NCBI GenBank assembly: GCA_050011755.1
Contig: JBEKIM010000001.1
Coordinates: 124,001-188,000 of the forward strand
Source of the DNA: Bog-159 sp050011755
Lineage (GTDB): Bacteria > Acidobacteriota > Terriglobia > Bryobacterales > Bryobacteraceae
Reading direction: 5' to 3'
Length of the DNA: 64,000 nt
The position numbers and the translations under genes are program-made. How positions within the stretch are numbered: position 1 is the stretch's first letter; each line of letters begins with the position of its first letter. The notes below the pieces were generated by a model, which was not told the DNA's origin, searched no databases, and saw only the letters and a program-made list of their open reading frames with translations. Positions 43,949 through 52,127 of this stretch are shown piece after piece.

Positions 43949-44403
43949 TGCCATCATTATGGAGGCTGTACCGGACCAGGCATGGACCCGGCCTGGATGG
44001 AATCGGCGGTATGTTCGCGGACGGGCGCTGGCACACGTTGGGTGAACGCGTGGTTTACTTCGGAGGGTCGGCAGCCATCGTCGTGCTCGAACGCCTGGCG
44101 CATACCGATCCCGATTTGCTGCCCAACGACCTGCAACTCGCCCGCTTCGAGTTTTCCACCCCGGTCGCGGAAACCAAAGTCGAGGATCTGGCCGCATTGC
44201 CGGCGAACTGGACTCAGGCCGAGAATACTACGCGCCATATAGGAAGCCAGTGGCGGCGGCAACGGTCTTCCTGTCTCTTAGCCGTACCTTCGGCGATCCT
44301 TCCGGAAGAGCGCAATTTTGTGCTCAACCCCGAGCATCCGGACGCGCCCCATTTGCGCCTGGTTCACCATCGCCGCTTCACCTTCGATCCGCGCCTGATT
44401 TAA
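43948..44403 (+). CDS. RES-domain toxin
   Basis: 151 residues from ATG 43948. It has LWRLYRTRHG with the conserved N-terminal Arg, FADGRWHTLGERVVYFGG and AAIVVLERLAHTD, giving the Arg-Glu-Ser pattern of the RES domain, and later RNFVLNPEHPD. Characterised RES toxins degrade NAD+ or modify targets by ADP-ribosyl chemistry. It is translationally coupled to the antitoxin. Downstream, a TATAAT (44423-44428) starts the synthase gene's own promoter. Confidence 0.88.
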   Translation: MPSLWRLYRTRHGPGLDGIGGMFADGRWHTLGERVVYFGGSAAIVVLERLAHTDPDLLPNDLQLARFEFSTPVAETKVEDLAALPANWTQAENTTRHIGSQWRRQRSSCLLAVPSAILPEERNFVLNPEHPDAPHLRLVHHRRFTFDPRLI

Positions 44404-44422
44404 CGCCTTGGCCTATTACCGT

Positions 44423-44428
44423 TATAAT
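44423..44428 (+). promoter_or_regulatory. -10 box before the large synthase gene
   Basis: TATAAT lies 20 nt after the toxin's TAA. No good -35 is seen. It is 12 nt before an in-frame GTG (44441), the same distance as the box before gmd, and 130 nt before ATG 44558, which has GGAG ahead of it. Confidence 0.5.
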
Positions 44429-44557
44429 CTTTAGATACTGGTGCCGAAGGGTGTTCGGCCCTATACTGGAAAACTGGACGCCGCCCCCTTCCACGGCGAA
44501 GCAGCGGTTCGGATTTCTACAATAATTCCGTCACGGATTGCCTGGGGATCGGAGAAA

Positions 44558-47500
44558 ATGCCGCAACAATTTGAATTTCTCATTCTGCATGCGCCGGAGC
44601 GTCTCCAGCGCCAAGGTCGATGCCTTTTCGCCGTCAGGCTGGACTCTCGCCAGCCGGAACTCGCGCCCGCAGCCGAATACGCGATCGTGGCTGCGGCGGG
44701 TCGCAAGCGCAGCAAGGAATTGCTGAAACTGGGCCGCGCGCATTCCCGGCGCGTCTTGCTGCAAGTCTCCACGGCGGATGAAGCCGCTCTAGCCGCCGAT
44801 CTGGGTTTCGACGGTATCGTCTCCGCGGCTCCCCTGGCGTCCTCCCTTCCGGTATGGGGCGCCGGCGGCATCGGCTTGCACTCTGCGGCTGCCTGGTATG
44901 CCGGCGGCGCTGCGGGCGTAGTATTAGACGTCGAAGAGGCTTCCTGGGCGCCGCTGGCCCAGCGCTTCCGCACCCTGCCGGGCATCCTGCGCGGTTTGCG
45001 CGATTCCATCCGCGAGCATGTCGAATCGGCGAAGAAACACGCGCGCCTCGAGCCTTTGGAAACAGCCAGTCCCGATGCGCGGATCGATGCGCGAATCATG
45101 GAGACGCTGGCCGATGCGGGCATTGAGACGCTACTCGCCGTCGGGGCGCCGCAAGTGGTGTTTTCAGGCTTCTCCGATGCCCGTTCCGCCGCCATGGCTG
45201 CGGTCTTGGCCGCTCCCCTAGCCGAAAAAGGCGCGCGCATCGGCATCCTGGCCGGCGCCGGGATCGCCGATGAAGGCGCCCGCCTGATCGGCGAACTGGA
45301 AGTGCCGTTCGCCGGCCCGCGCGTCGAAACCGCGCCCCCGCTCAAGCCATTCGACGTCGCCATTGTGGGCATGGGCTGCCTGCTTCCGAAAGCCCCCAAC
45401 GTGCGCGCCTTCTGGGCCAATATCCTGAACAAAGTCGATGCCATCGGCGACATCCCCAAAGAGCGCTTCAACATCGACCTGTATTACGACCCCGACCGTA
45501 AGGCCAAAGACAAGATGCATTCGCGCTGGGGCGGCTTCCTGGACGCCGTGCCCTTCGATCCCATGCGCTATGGCATTCCGCCCAACGCCCTGCCATCCAT
45601 CGACCCATTGCAGTTGCTGGCGCTGGTTACGGTGGACCAGGCCCTCCGCGATGCCGGCTATCACGACCGCGAATTCCCGCGCGAGAAGACTTCCGTGATT
45701 CTGGGTCTCAGCGGCGGATTGGGCGATGTCGGCCTGCAATACGCCGTGCGCTCCATGCTCCAGCAGTTCATCGCCAAACCGCCCGCCGAACTGCTTCAGG
45801 AGCTGCCCGAGTGGACCGAGGATTCCTTCGCCGGTCTGCTCCTGAACGTCGCCGCGGGCCGCGTGGCCAACCGCTTCGACTTGGGCGGCGTGAACTTCAG
45901 CGTGGATGCCGCCTGTGCTTCTTCGCTGGCCGCCGTATACCTGGCCGCGCGCGAGCTGGCCGATCATTCGAGCGACATGGCCATCGTGGGCGGCGTGGAT
46001 ACCGCCCAGAGCCCCTTCGGTTACATGTGCTTCGCCAAGGCGCAGGCGCTCTCCGCGCGTGGCCGCTGCCGCACCTTCGATGAAACCGCCGATGGCATCG
46101 CCATCAGCGAAGGCATCAGCATGATGGTGCTCAAGCGCCTCGAAGACGCCGAGCGCGACGGCGATCGCATCTATGCCGTCATCAAAGGCGTTGCCGGATC
46201 GAGCGATGGCAAAGGCAAGAGCATGACCGCGCCGCGTCTGGAAGGCCAGATTCTGGCTCTCCAGCGGGCCTACGCCCGCGCCAACATCCGCCCGTCGACC
46301 ATAGGCTTGATCGAAGCGCATGGCACGGGTACGGCTCTCGGCGACGCCAGCGAACTCTCCGCGGTGGCCGATGTCTTTGCAGCTGACGGAGCCAAGCCGC
46401 AAAGCTGCGCCATCGGATCCGTGAAGTCCATGGTGGGCCATACCAAGTCCGCCGCCGGAATTACGGGCTTGATGAAGGTGGCGCTGGCGCTCTATCACAA
46501 AACGCTGCCGCCCACTCTGCACGTCGAAAAACCCAATCCGAAACTGCTCGAACCCGGCACGCCGATCTTCGTGAATACCGAAACGCTGCCGTGGATTCCG
46601 CCGGCCGGCACCCCGCGCCGCGGCGGCGTCAGCGCATTCGGTTTTGGCGGCACCAACTTCCACGCCGTACTCGAAGAATTTCAAGGCGACCTGCGAGATC
46701 CGGTCGATGTGCCCCAAACCGAGAAGTGGCCCGCCGAACTGTACCTTTGGAACGACCCCACGCCCGCGGATCTTGCCGCGGCCACCGGCGCAGCAACAAG
46801 TCTCTCTCCGTCCGCCCAAACCCGGCTGGCCATCGTGGCATCTTCGCCCGATGACCTTCGCGCCAAACTCGCCAAAGCCAAAACCGCGCTCGAATCCAAA
46901 CAACCGTTGAACGATTCGCAAGGCATCTACCTGGCGTTCGGTCCCCCGCGCGGCAAGGTCGCCTTTCTCTTTCCTGGCCAGGGCTCCCAGAAGCCCCACA
47001 TGCTGCGTGAGTTGGCCCTCACTTTCCCCGAATTCCGCGCCAGCCTGGAACAAGCCGAGCAGGCTCTGGCTGGGCGATTCCCCAAGAAGCTCAGCTCCTA
47101 CATTTATCCGCCGCCCGCGTTCAGCCCAGACCGGGAAAAACAGCAGAACCTGGAAATCACCGACACGGTAGTTGCGCAACCCGCGCTAGGCGTGGTCGAG
47201 ATCGGCCTTTACCACACGCTCTCCCGCCTCGGCGTTCATCCCGATATGACCGCGGGCCACAGTTACGGCGAATACGTCGCGCTGGCCGCCGCGGGCGTGA
47301 TTTCCGATAGCGCTTTGTTCAATCTCTCAGAATCCCGCGGCCGCGCCATCAAGGATACGACTCACGACGAAGCCGGCACCATGGCCGCCGTATCGGCCGA
47401 CGCCGAAGCGATCGCCAAGGCGTTGGACGGCATGGAAGGCATCACGCTGGCCAATCACAACAGCCCTCGCCAGACCGTGATCTCAGGCGCCCACGCCGCG

Positions 47501-50500
47501 GTCCACGCCGCTATCCAGAAGCTCGAAACCGCCCGGCTCGCGGCCCGCCCCATCCCCGTCGCCTGCGCCTTCCATTCTCCGCTGATGGAACCGGCCCGCG
47601 AGCGTTTCGCCGAAGTATTGGCCCGCCAGACTTTCGCCAGGCCCGCCGCCGCGGTTTTCTCCAATACTTTGGGCGCGCAATATCCCGAAGATCCCCAGGA
47701 AATCCGCGCGCTACTCGCCAGCCACTTGGTGTGCCCGGTAAAATTTGTCGACGAAATCCGCGCCATGTACGAGCAAGGTGCGCGCGTGTTCCTCGAAGTC
47801 GGACCCAAAGGCGTGCTCACCGGCCTTGCCCGCCAGATCCTGGATGGCAAGGACGCCCGCTTCATTCAAATCGACAGCGATCGCAACGCGCTCATCCAAT
47901 TCTTGAACGCGCTGGCGCAGTTGGCCGTTGAAGGCGTGCCGGTGGATGCCGCGCAACTCCTGCGCGGCCGCGTCCCACAGCCCGAACCCGCGGCCCGTGA
48001 AACCGGCTGGATGGTGAACGGCCTGCGGGCCTTCCCGCGCACCCAGCCGCCGCATATCGTGAAGCCGCTCGAACTGGTCTCCCCATCCTCCATTCCACAA
48101 CCGGCTCCCGTAGTGACTCCGGCCGCGGCGCCCGCGCCTCTTCCGCCCTCTGTCCCTGCGCCTGCCGCCAGTGACGCGGTAATGATGCAATTCCAACAAC
48201 TCATGAAGCAGGTCCTGCAGACGCAGACCACTATCATGACGGCATACCTGCAAGGCGCGCCCGCAGGTCCGATCTCCGTTGCCCTGCCGTCGCCACCGCC
48301 GCCGGTAACTGTTGCCGCCGCAACTCCTGCAGTGGCCGCGCCGCAGTCTCCCGCGCCGGTCGTTGCGGCGCCAGCCTCGCTAGTGACTGCACCGCCCGCC
48401 GCGCCGTCCGCACAACGTAGCTTCGTCGAAGATCTGCGCCGTGTCGCAGCCGAACGCACCGGCTATCCGCCGGAGATGCTCGACCTCGACGCCGGCATCG
48501 AATCCGATCTGGGCATCGACTCTATCAAGCGCGTCGAAATCCTCACCGCGATGCAAAAGCTCGGCACCCCCGAGCAGCAGCAACAGGTGCAGGCGGTCCT
48601 TAACAAGCTCACCGGCGCCAAGACTTTGCGCGAAATCGCCACGATTCTCGAGCAAACCGTCGGGCCAGTCGCCGCACCTACCGTACCCCCCGCGCCTGCC
48701 GTCGCATCCGCCTCCTCCAGCCGCGACTTCATCGGCGAACTGCGCGCCGTCGCCGCCGAACGCACCGGCTATCCGCCGGAGATGCTCGACCTGGATGCCG
48801 GCATTGAATCCGACCTCGGCATCGACTCCATTAAGCGCGTCGAAATCCTCACCGCGCTGCAGAAGCTCGGCACGCCAGAGCAGCAGCAAAAAGTCCAGGG
48901 AATCCTCAACAAGCTCACCGCCGCCAAGACTCTGCGCGAAATCGCCGCCCTTCTTGAAGAGACCGTAGGGCATTCCGCGCCTGCCCCCGCCGCGCCGCCC
49001 GCGCTGGCGCCCGCATCCGCGCCGCCAATATCCACCAGCCGCGACTTCGTCGAAGAATTGCGCACCGTCGCTGCCGAACGCACCGGCTATCCGCCTGAGA
49101 TGCTCGACCTCGACGCCGGCATCGAAGCCGATCTGGGCATCGATTCCATCAAGCGCGTCGAAATCCTCACCGCGCTGCAGAAGCTCGGCACACCCGCCCA
49201 ACAGCAGAGCGTGCAAGGCATCATGAACCAACTCACCAGCGCCCGCACGCTGCGTGAGATCGCCGGCCTCCTTGCCGGCTGCGCCGGTGCAAACGCAGCC
49301 GCGCCGCCTGCGCCGGCATCGGTGCCCGCTGCCCCCGCCGCATCCACCAGTCGCGACTATCTCGGCGAGCTCGTCAAAATCGCCAGTGAACGGACCGGCT
49401 ACGAACCGGAGATGCTCGACCTCGACGCCGGCATCGAAGCTGATCTGGGCATCGACTCCATCAAGCGCGTCGAAATCCTCACCGCGCTGCAACAGCGCTC
49501 CAGCCCCGCCGAGCAGGCCCAAATCCAGGGCGTCATGGAAAAGCTCACCAGCGCGCGCACCCTGCGCGAAATCGCCGATCGCATCGCCGCTGCCGCAGGG
49601 CTGCCCGAACCGCAGGCCGTCCCCGTGCCCTTAGTTCAGGTACCGCGCTTCATCCTGACCACTGCCGACAAGCCTCGCAGCCCCGCCAAGCCGCAATACT
49701 ATCCGGGCCGTGTCTGTCTGATCACCGATGATGAAACCGGCCTTGCCTCTGCCTTGGCCGATGAGCTAAAGCGCAACGGCGAACGTGCCCTGCTGCTCCG
49801 CCACAGTCCCGACGCCACCATCGGTGCGGGCGACGTCTTCACCACCGACCTCGCCGATCCGGCACAAGTGGAATCGCTGATCGCGACCATCCGCCGGCAA
49901 ATCGGCCCCATCGGCGCCATCATCCATCTCCTGCCGCTGCGCGCCACCCAACCCGCGCTGCAATCGAGTCTTGACGAATGGCGCGAGTTGGTCCGCCTGG
50001 ATGTCCGCAGCCTCTACGCGCTGGCCCGTGCTGCCGAAAACGATCTCAAACAAACCGGACGCGCGGGTGGCGCCCTCTTCGCCGCCATCACGGCGCGCGG
50101 CGGAGCCTTTGGCCTCCAACCCAACGGCCCGTTTTCGCCCACCCACTTTGCGGTGGCCGATTTCACCAAAACGCTGGCGCTCGAATTCACCGGCGTCCTA
50201 TGCAAGGTCGTGGATCTGGATCCCACCGATCCCAATCCCATCCTCCGCCAGAAACTCGTTGACGAGTTGACCTCGCCCGATGACACCCTCCAGGTCGGCT
50301 TGCCCGGCGATCGCCGCCTAACTGTGCTGCCGCAGATCGCCCCGCTGGATACCCAAACCATCCGCCAGATCCAGCGCGACTGGGTCTTCCTGGTCACCGG
50401 CGGCGCGCGCGGCGTAACCGCTGAAATTGCCCGCCAGCTTGCCGAACACCATCAACCTACGCTCATCCTGGCCGGTGCCTCTCCGCTACCCTCGGGACCC

Positions 50501-51277
50501 GAGTCCGCCGACACCGCCGGTATCGCCGAGACGCCGCGCCTGAAAGCGGCCCTCACGGCTCGCCTGCGCGCTTCTTCCACAACGGTGAAACCCGCCGCCG
50601 TCGAAGCCGCCCTCCAGCGTCTCCTGAAAGATCGCGAAATCCTGCAAAGCATCGAAGGCCTTCGCCGCACCGGCGCGAAAGTGGAATATCATTCCGTGGA
50701 CGTCCGCGACGGAGCCGCCTTTGGCGCTTTGATCGATCGCATCTACGCCGCGCATGGCCGCCTGGATGTGGTCATCCACGGCGCAGGCATCATCGAGGAC
50801 AAACTCATCCGCGATAAAACCCCGGAATCCTTCGACCGCGTGTTGCATACCAAGGCCGATTCTGCCTTCCTGCTCAGCCGAAAGCTGCGCCCGGAAAGCC
50901 TGCAGTGCCTGCTGCTGATGTCGTCCATTACCGCGGCCTTCGGCAATCGCGCCCAGGCGGATTACGCCGCCGCCAACGGCATCATGAATGGCCTCTCCGT
51001 ACTCCTCGCCGGGCAGTGGCCGGCCCGTGTGGTTGCCATGAACTGGGGACCCTGGGGATCGAGTGGCATGGTTTCCGAGGAAGTGCGCCAACAGTTCCTC
51101 ACGCGCGGAATTCAAATGATCCCGCTCGATGGCGGCGCGCAAGCCGCCCTCCGCGAAATCGAATCCGGGCCGCAGTCCGACCCGATCGTGGCCATGGGTG
51201 AAGGCCCATGGAGGGAGATCGCCCTGCCGGCCGGCACTCCCCGCGTTCCGGTCCACGCGTTCGGAAGCCTGAAATGA
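44558..51277 (+). CDS. PfaA-like iterative type I synthase: vestigial TIM barrel, KS, AT, four ACPs, KR
   Basis: 2239 residues from ATG 44558 (GGAG ahead); GTG 44441 adds 39 residues. Residues ~1-255 resemble part of a nitronate-monooxygenase/PfaD barrel (LPVWGAGGIGLHSAAAWYAG, SDARSAAMAAVLAAPLAEKG). KS ~265-700 has Cys in VDAACASSL (~452), EAHGTGTALGD and MVGHTKSAAG. AT ~798-1130 has FLFPGQGSQ and GHSYGEYVAL (Ser ~902). A Pro/Ala linker precedes four ACPs with LGIDSIKRVEIL; pantetheine serines are ~1322, 1424, 1530 and 1634. KR (~1690-2220) has LVTGGARGVTAEI and ADYAAANG (Tyr ~2136). LGIDSIKRVE-type tandem ACPs are typical of polyunsaturated-fatty-acid and secondary-lipid synthases. It needs a dehydratase and a PPTase, both present in the convergent protein at 52124-56629. 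Confidence 0.9.
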   Translation: MPQQFEFLILHAPERLQRQGRCLFAVRLDSRQPELAPAAEYAIVAAAGRKRSKELLKLGRAHSRRVLLQVSTADEAALAADLGFDGIVSAAPLASSLPVWGAGGIGLHSAAAWYAGGAAGVVLDVEEASWAPLAQRFRTLPGILRGLRDSIREHVESAKKHARLEPLETASPDARIDARIMETLADAGIETLLAVGAPQVVFSGFSDARSAAMAAVLAAPLAEKGARIGILAGAGIADEGARLIGELEVPFAGPRVETAPPLKPFDVAIVGMGCLLPKAPNVRAFWANILNKVDAIGDIPKERFNIDLYYDPDRKAKDKMHSRWGGFLDAVPFDPMRYGIPPNALPSIDPLQLLALVTVDQALRDAGYHDREFPREKTSVILGLSGGLGDVGLQYAVRSMLQQFIAKPPAELLQELPEWTEDSFAGLLLNVAAGRVANRFDLGGVNFSVDAACASSLAAVYLAARELADHSSDMAIVGGVDTAQSPFGYMCFAKAQALSARGRCRTFDETADGIAISEGISMMVLKRLEDAERDGDRIYAVIKGVAGSSDGKGKSMTAPRLEGQILALQRAYARANIRPSTIGLIEAHGTGTALGDASELSAVADVFAADGAKPQSCAIGSVKSMVGHTKSAAGITGLMKVALALYHKTLPPTLHVEKPNPKLLEPGTPIFVNTETLPWIPPAGTPRRGGVSAFGFGGTNFHAVLEEFQGDLRDPVDVPQTEKWPAELYLWNDPTPADLAAATGAATSLSPSAQTRLAIVASSPDDLRAKLAKAKTALESKQPLNDSQGIYLAFGPPRGKVAFLFPGQGSQKPHMLRELALTFPEFRASLEQAEQALAGRFPKKLSSYIYPPPAFSPDREKQQNLEITDTVVAQPALGVVEIGLYHTLSRLGVHPDMTAGHSYGEYVALAAAGVISDSALFNLSESRGRAIKDTTHDEAGTMAAVSADAEAIAKALDGMEGITLANHNSPRQTVISGAHAAVHAAIQKLETARLAARPIPVACAFHSPLMEPARERFAEVLARQTFARPAAAVFSNTLGAQYPEDPQEIRALLASHLVCPVKFVDEIRAMYEQGARVFLEVGPKGVLTGLARQILDGKDARFIQIDSDRNALIQFLNALAQLAVEGVPVDAAQLLRGRVPQPEPAARETGWMVNGLRAFPRTQPPHIVKPLELVSPSSIPQPAPVVTPAAAPAPLPPSVPAPAASDAVMMQFQQLMKQVLQTQTTIMTAYLQGAPAGPISVALPSPPPPVTVAAATPAVAAPQSPAPVVAAPASLVTAPPAAPSAQRSFVEDLRRVAAERTGYPPEMLDLDAGIESDLGIDSIKRVEILTAMQKLGTPEQQQQVQAVLNKLTGAKTLREIATILEQTVGPVAAPTVPPAPAVASASSSRDFIGELRAVAAERTGYPPEMLDLDAGIESDLGIDSIKRVEILTALQKLGTPEQQQKVQGILNKLTAAKTLREIAALLEETVGHSAPAPAAPPALAPASAPPISTSRDFVEELRTVAAERTGYPPEMLDLDAGIEADLGIDSIKRVEILTALQKLGTPAQQQSVQGIMNQLTSARTLREIAGLLAGCAGANAAAPPAPASVPAAPAASTSRDYLGELVKIASERTGYEPEMLDLDAGIEADLGIDSIKRVEILTALQQRSSPAEQAQIQGVMEKLTSARTLREIADRIAAAAGLPEPQAVPVPLVQVPRFILTTADKPRSPAKPQYYPGRVCLITDDETGLASALADELKRNGERALLLRHSPDATIGAGDVFTTDLADPAQVESLIATIRRQIGPIGAIIHLLPLRATQPALQSSLDEWRELVRLDVRSLYALARAAENDLKQTGRAGGALFAAITARGGAFGLQPNGPFSPTHFAVADFTKTLALEFTGVLCKVVDLDPTDPNPILRQKLVDELTSPDDTLQVGLPGDRRLTVLPQIAPLDTQTIRQIQRDWVFLVTGGARGVTAEIARQLAEHHQPTLILAGASPLPSGPESADTAGIAETPRLKAALTARLRASSTTVKPAAVEAALQRLLKDREILQSIEGLRRTGAKVEYHSVDVRDGAAFGALIDRIYAAHGRLDVVIHGAGIIEDKLIRDKTPESFDRVLHTKADSAFLLSRKLRPESLQCLLLMSSITAAFGNRAQADYAAANGIMNGLSVLLAGQWPARVVAMNWGPWGSSGMVSEEVRQQFLTRGIQMIPLDGGAQAALREIESGPQSDPIVAMGEGPWREIALPAGTPRVPVHAFGSLK
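48417..49600 (+). repeat. Four tandem ACP-coding repeats
   Basis: Pantetheine-serine codons at 48521, 48827, 49145 and 49457 give periods of 306, 318 and 312 bp. Around each serine, runs of tens of bases are almost the same (for example GAGATGCTCGACCTCGACGC in copies 1, 3 and 4), while the Pro/Ala linkers differ in length. This points to duplication plus gene conversion. The fourth unit is the most divergent (YEPEMLDLD in place of YPPEMLDLD). Confidence 0.92.
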
Positions 51278-51280
51278 ACC

Positions 51281-51325
51281 CGTGGCGCACGCTTTTAGCG
51301 TGCCGGCGGGACTTTTAAGTCCCGC
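51281..51325 (+). repeat. Double-hairpin repeat, copy C
   Basis: Hairpins GCACGCT-TTT-AGCGTGC and GCGGGACTT-TT-AAGTCCCGC. It begins 3 nt after the TGA of the large synthase gene (51275-51277), the same spacing as copy B after hddA. Confidence 0.88.
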
Positions 51326-51378
51326 GCTGGAGTTTGGACATCTGGCGGAGCCACCAATCGTGCTGACTGGCCGCAGCC

Positions 51379-51422
51379 CGTGGCGCACGCTTCAGCGTGC
51401 CGGCGGGAATTTTAAGTCCCGC
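51379..51422 (+). repeat. Double-hairpin repeat, copy D
   Basis: Hairpin 1 is GCACGCT-TC-AGCGTGC. Hairpin 2 is GCGGGAATT-TT-AAGTCCCGC with one A/G mismatch. It is in direct orientation to copy C, 98 bp start to start, and ends 10 nt before the stop of the convergent PIN toxin gene. Confidence 0.85.
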
Positions 51423-51432
51423 GCGTGCGTCC

Positions 51433-51861
51433 TCAGGTTAGCAAAACAGCATGGTCGGCTCGCTCGGCCAACGCCCGGTCGAACGTAATCACCGCGCCAT
51501 CGGCGCATTCGGCGAAGGCCAGCAGCCAGGCGTCTGCCCAAAGCTTAGGGGAGGCGTGAATCTTGCGCGCATATTTCCGAAAGGCCTCGTCTATCCCGCT
51601 CGGTTCATCGACGAACGCCACCCGGTCGTCACCGAACAAGCGGTCATAGGCCGCCCAAGCCCCCGGCATTCGCAGTGGCCTGCCGTTCATGGCGGCTGGC
51701 GTAGTGAGCAACCGTAGAACGCTCATTTGGGTTACCCGCACAAAACCGATCACGCCGGAATCGGTCGATTCCAGCCACCGCCTGGCGGCAGCGCGGTGCA
51801 TGTGATCCTCCATCAACAGAGCCAGCCACACGTTTACATCAGGGAAAGTCGATGAGATCAT
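51433..51861 (-). CDS. vapC: VapC-like PIN-domain toxin
   Basis: 142 residues. Conserved acids are Asp8 in FPDVNVWLALL, Asp110 in WADAWLLAFAE and Asp128 in VITFDRA; VTQMSVLRLLT is the second helix motif of the PIN subgroup that often lacks its Glu. The usual activity is Mg2+-dependent RNA cleavage. It overlaps the antitoxin gene by 23 bp, as is usual for VapBC. It lies directly between the 3' ends of two convergent megasynthase genes. Confidence 0.85.
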   Translation of the reverse strand: MISSTFPDVNVWLALLMEDHMHRAAARRWLESTDSGVIGFVRVTQMSVLRLLTTPAAMNGRPLRMPGAWAAYDRLFGDDRVAFVDEPSGIDEAFRKYARKIHASPKLWADAWLLAFAECADGAVITFDRALAERADHAVLLT

Positions 51862-52096
51862 AGATCTGCTCGTTGGTCAGATCGAATGGCCTTCCCGTTG
51901 ACGGCACAATCGGCTTATCCAAGTTGAGACGCCGCCTGGGACGCTTTGGCGTGGCTTCATCAACGGCTTGCTCGATACTGCGCAAGATCAACTGGCGTGC
52001 CGAGCAGCCCTTTCGGGCGGCAGCCTCGTGGAGCCGGCGGTGCAGATCCCGCGGCAGATCGATGCTGGTGCGGACCGATTCCGGCTTCACAATCAT
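51839..52096 (-). CDS. vapB: VapB-like ribbon-helix-helix antitoxin
   Basis: 85 residues from ATG 52096; GTG 52090 fits a leaderless transcript better. The N-terminus VRTSIDLPRDLHRRLHEAA followed by RKGCSARQLILRSIEQAV is a ribbon-helix-helix DNA-binding unit. The C-terminal part (RRRLNLDKPIVPSTGRPFDL ... NEQIYDLIDFP) is the toxin-binding tail, ending in a form common for VapB partners of this PIN group. Its promoter and a palindromic operator overlap the stop codon of the synthase gene upstream. Confidence 0.85.
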   Translation of the reverse strand: MIVKPESVRTSIDLPRDLHRRLHEAAARKGCSARQLILRSIEQAVDEATPKRPRRRLNLDKPIVPSTGRPFDLTNEQIYDLIDFP

Positions 52097-52097
52097 C

Positions 52098-52127
52098 AAT
52101 ATAGTTGCGGCGACTTAAATAAGTCAA
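52098..52127 (-). promoter_or_regulatory. vapBC promoter with palindromic operator overlapping the synthase stop codon
   Basis: On the minus strand TTGACT (52127-52122) and TATATT (52103-52098) are separated by 18 nt. Between and over them lies the perfect inverted repeat GACTTA-AA-TAAGTC (52112-52125). The TGA of the upstream synthase (52124-52126) is part of both the -35 hexamer and the palindrome. Transcription would begin at about 52091, inside the annotated ATG start, pointing to GTG 52090. Confidence 0.65.

Noticed and set aside
45218..47179. Long minus-strand reading frame (653 codons) opposite the KS-AT region
   Set aside because: It is fully antisense to well-conserved KS and AT domains, has no recognisable domain, and such frames are expected in GC-rich codons with a strong third-position bias.
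48380..49522. Minus-strand frame with regular internal repeats, possibly a repeat protein
   Set aside because: The repetition is the mirror of the four ACP units on the coding strand.
48417..49600. Possible CRISPR-like array because of regularly spaced repeats
   Set aside because: Period is ~306-318 bp, the spacers are coding linkers and the units are ACP domains.
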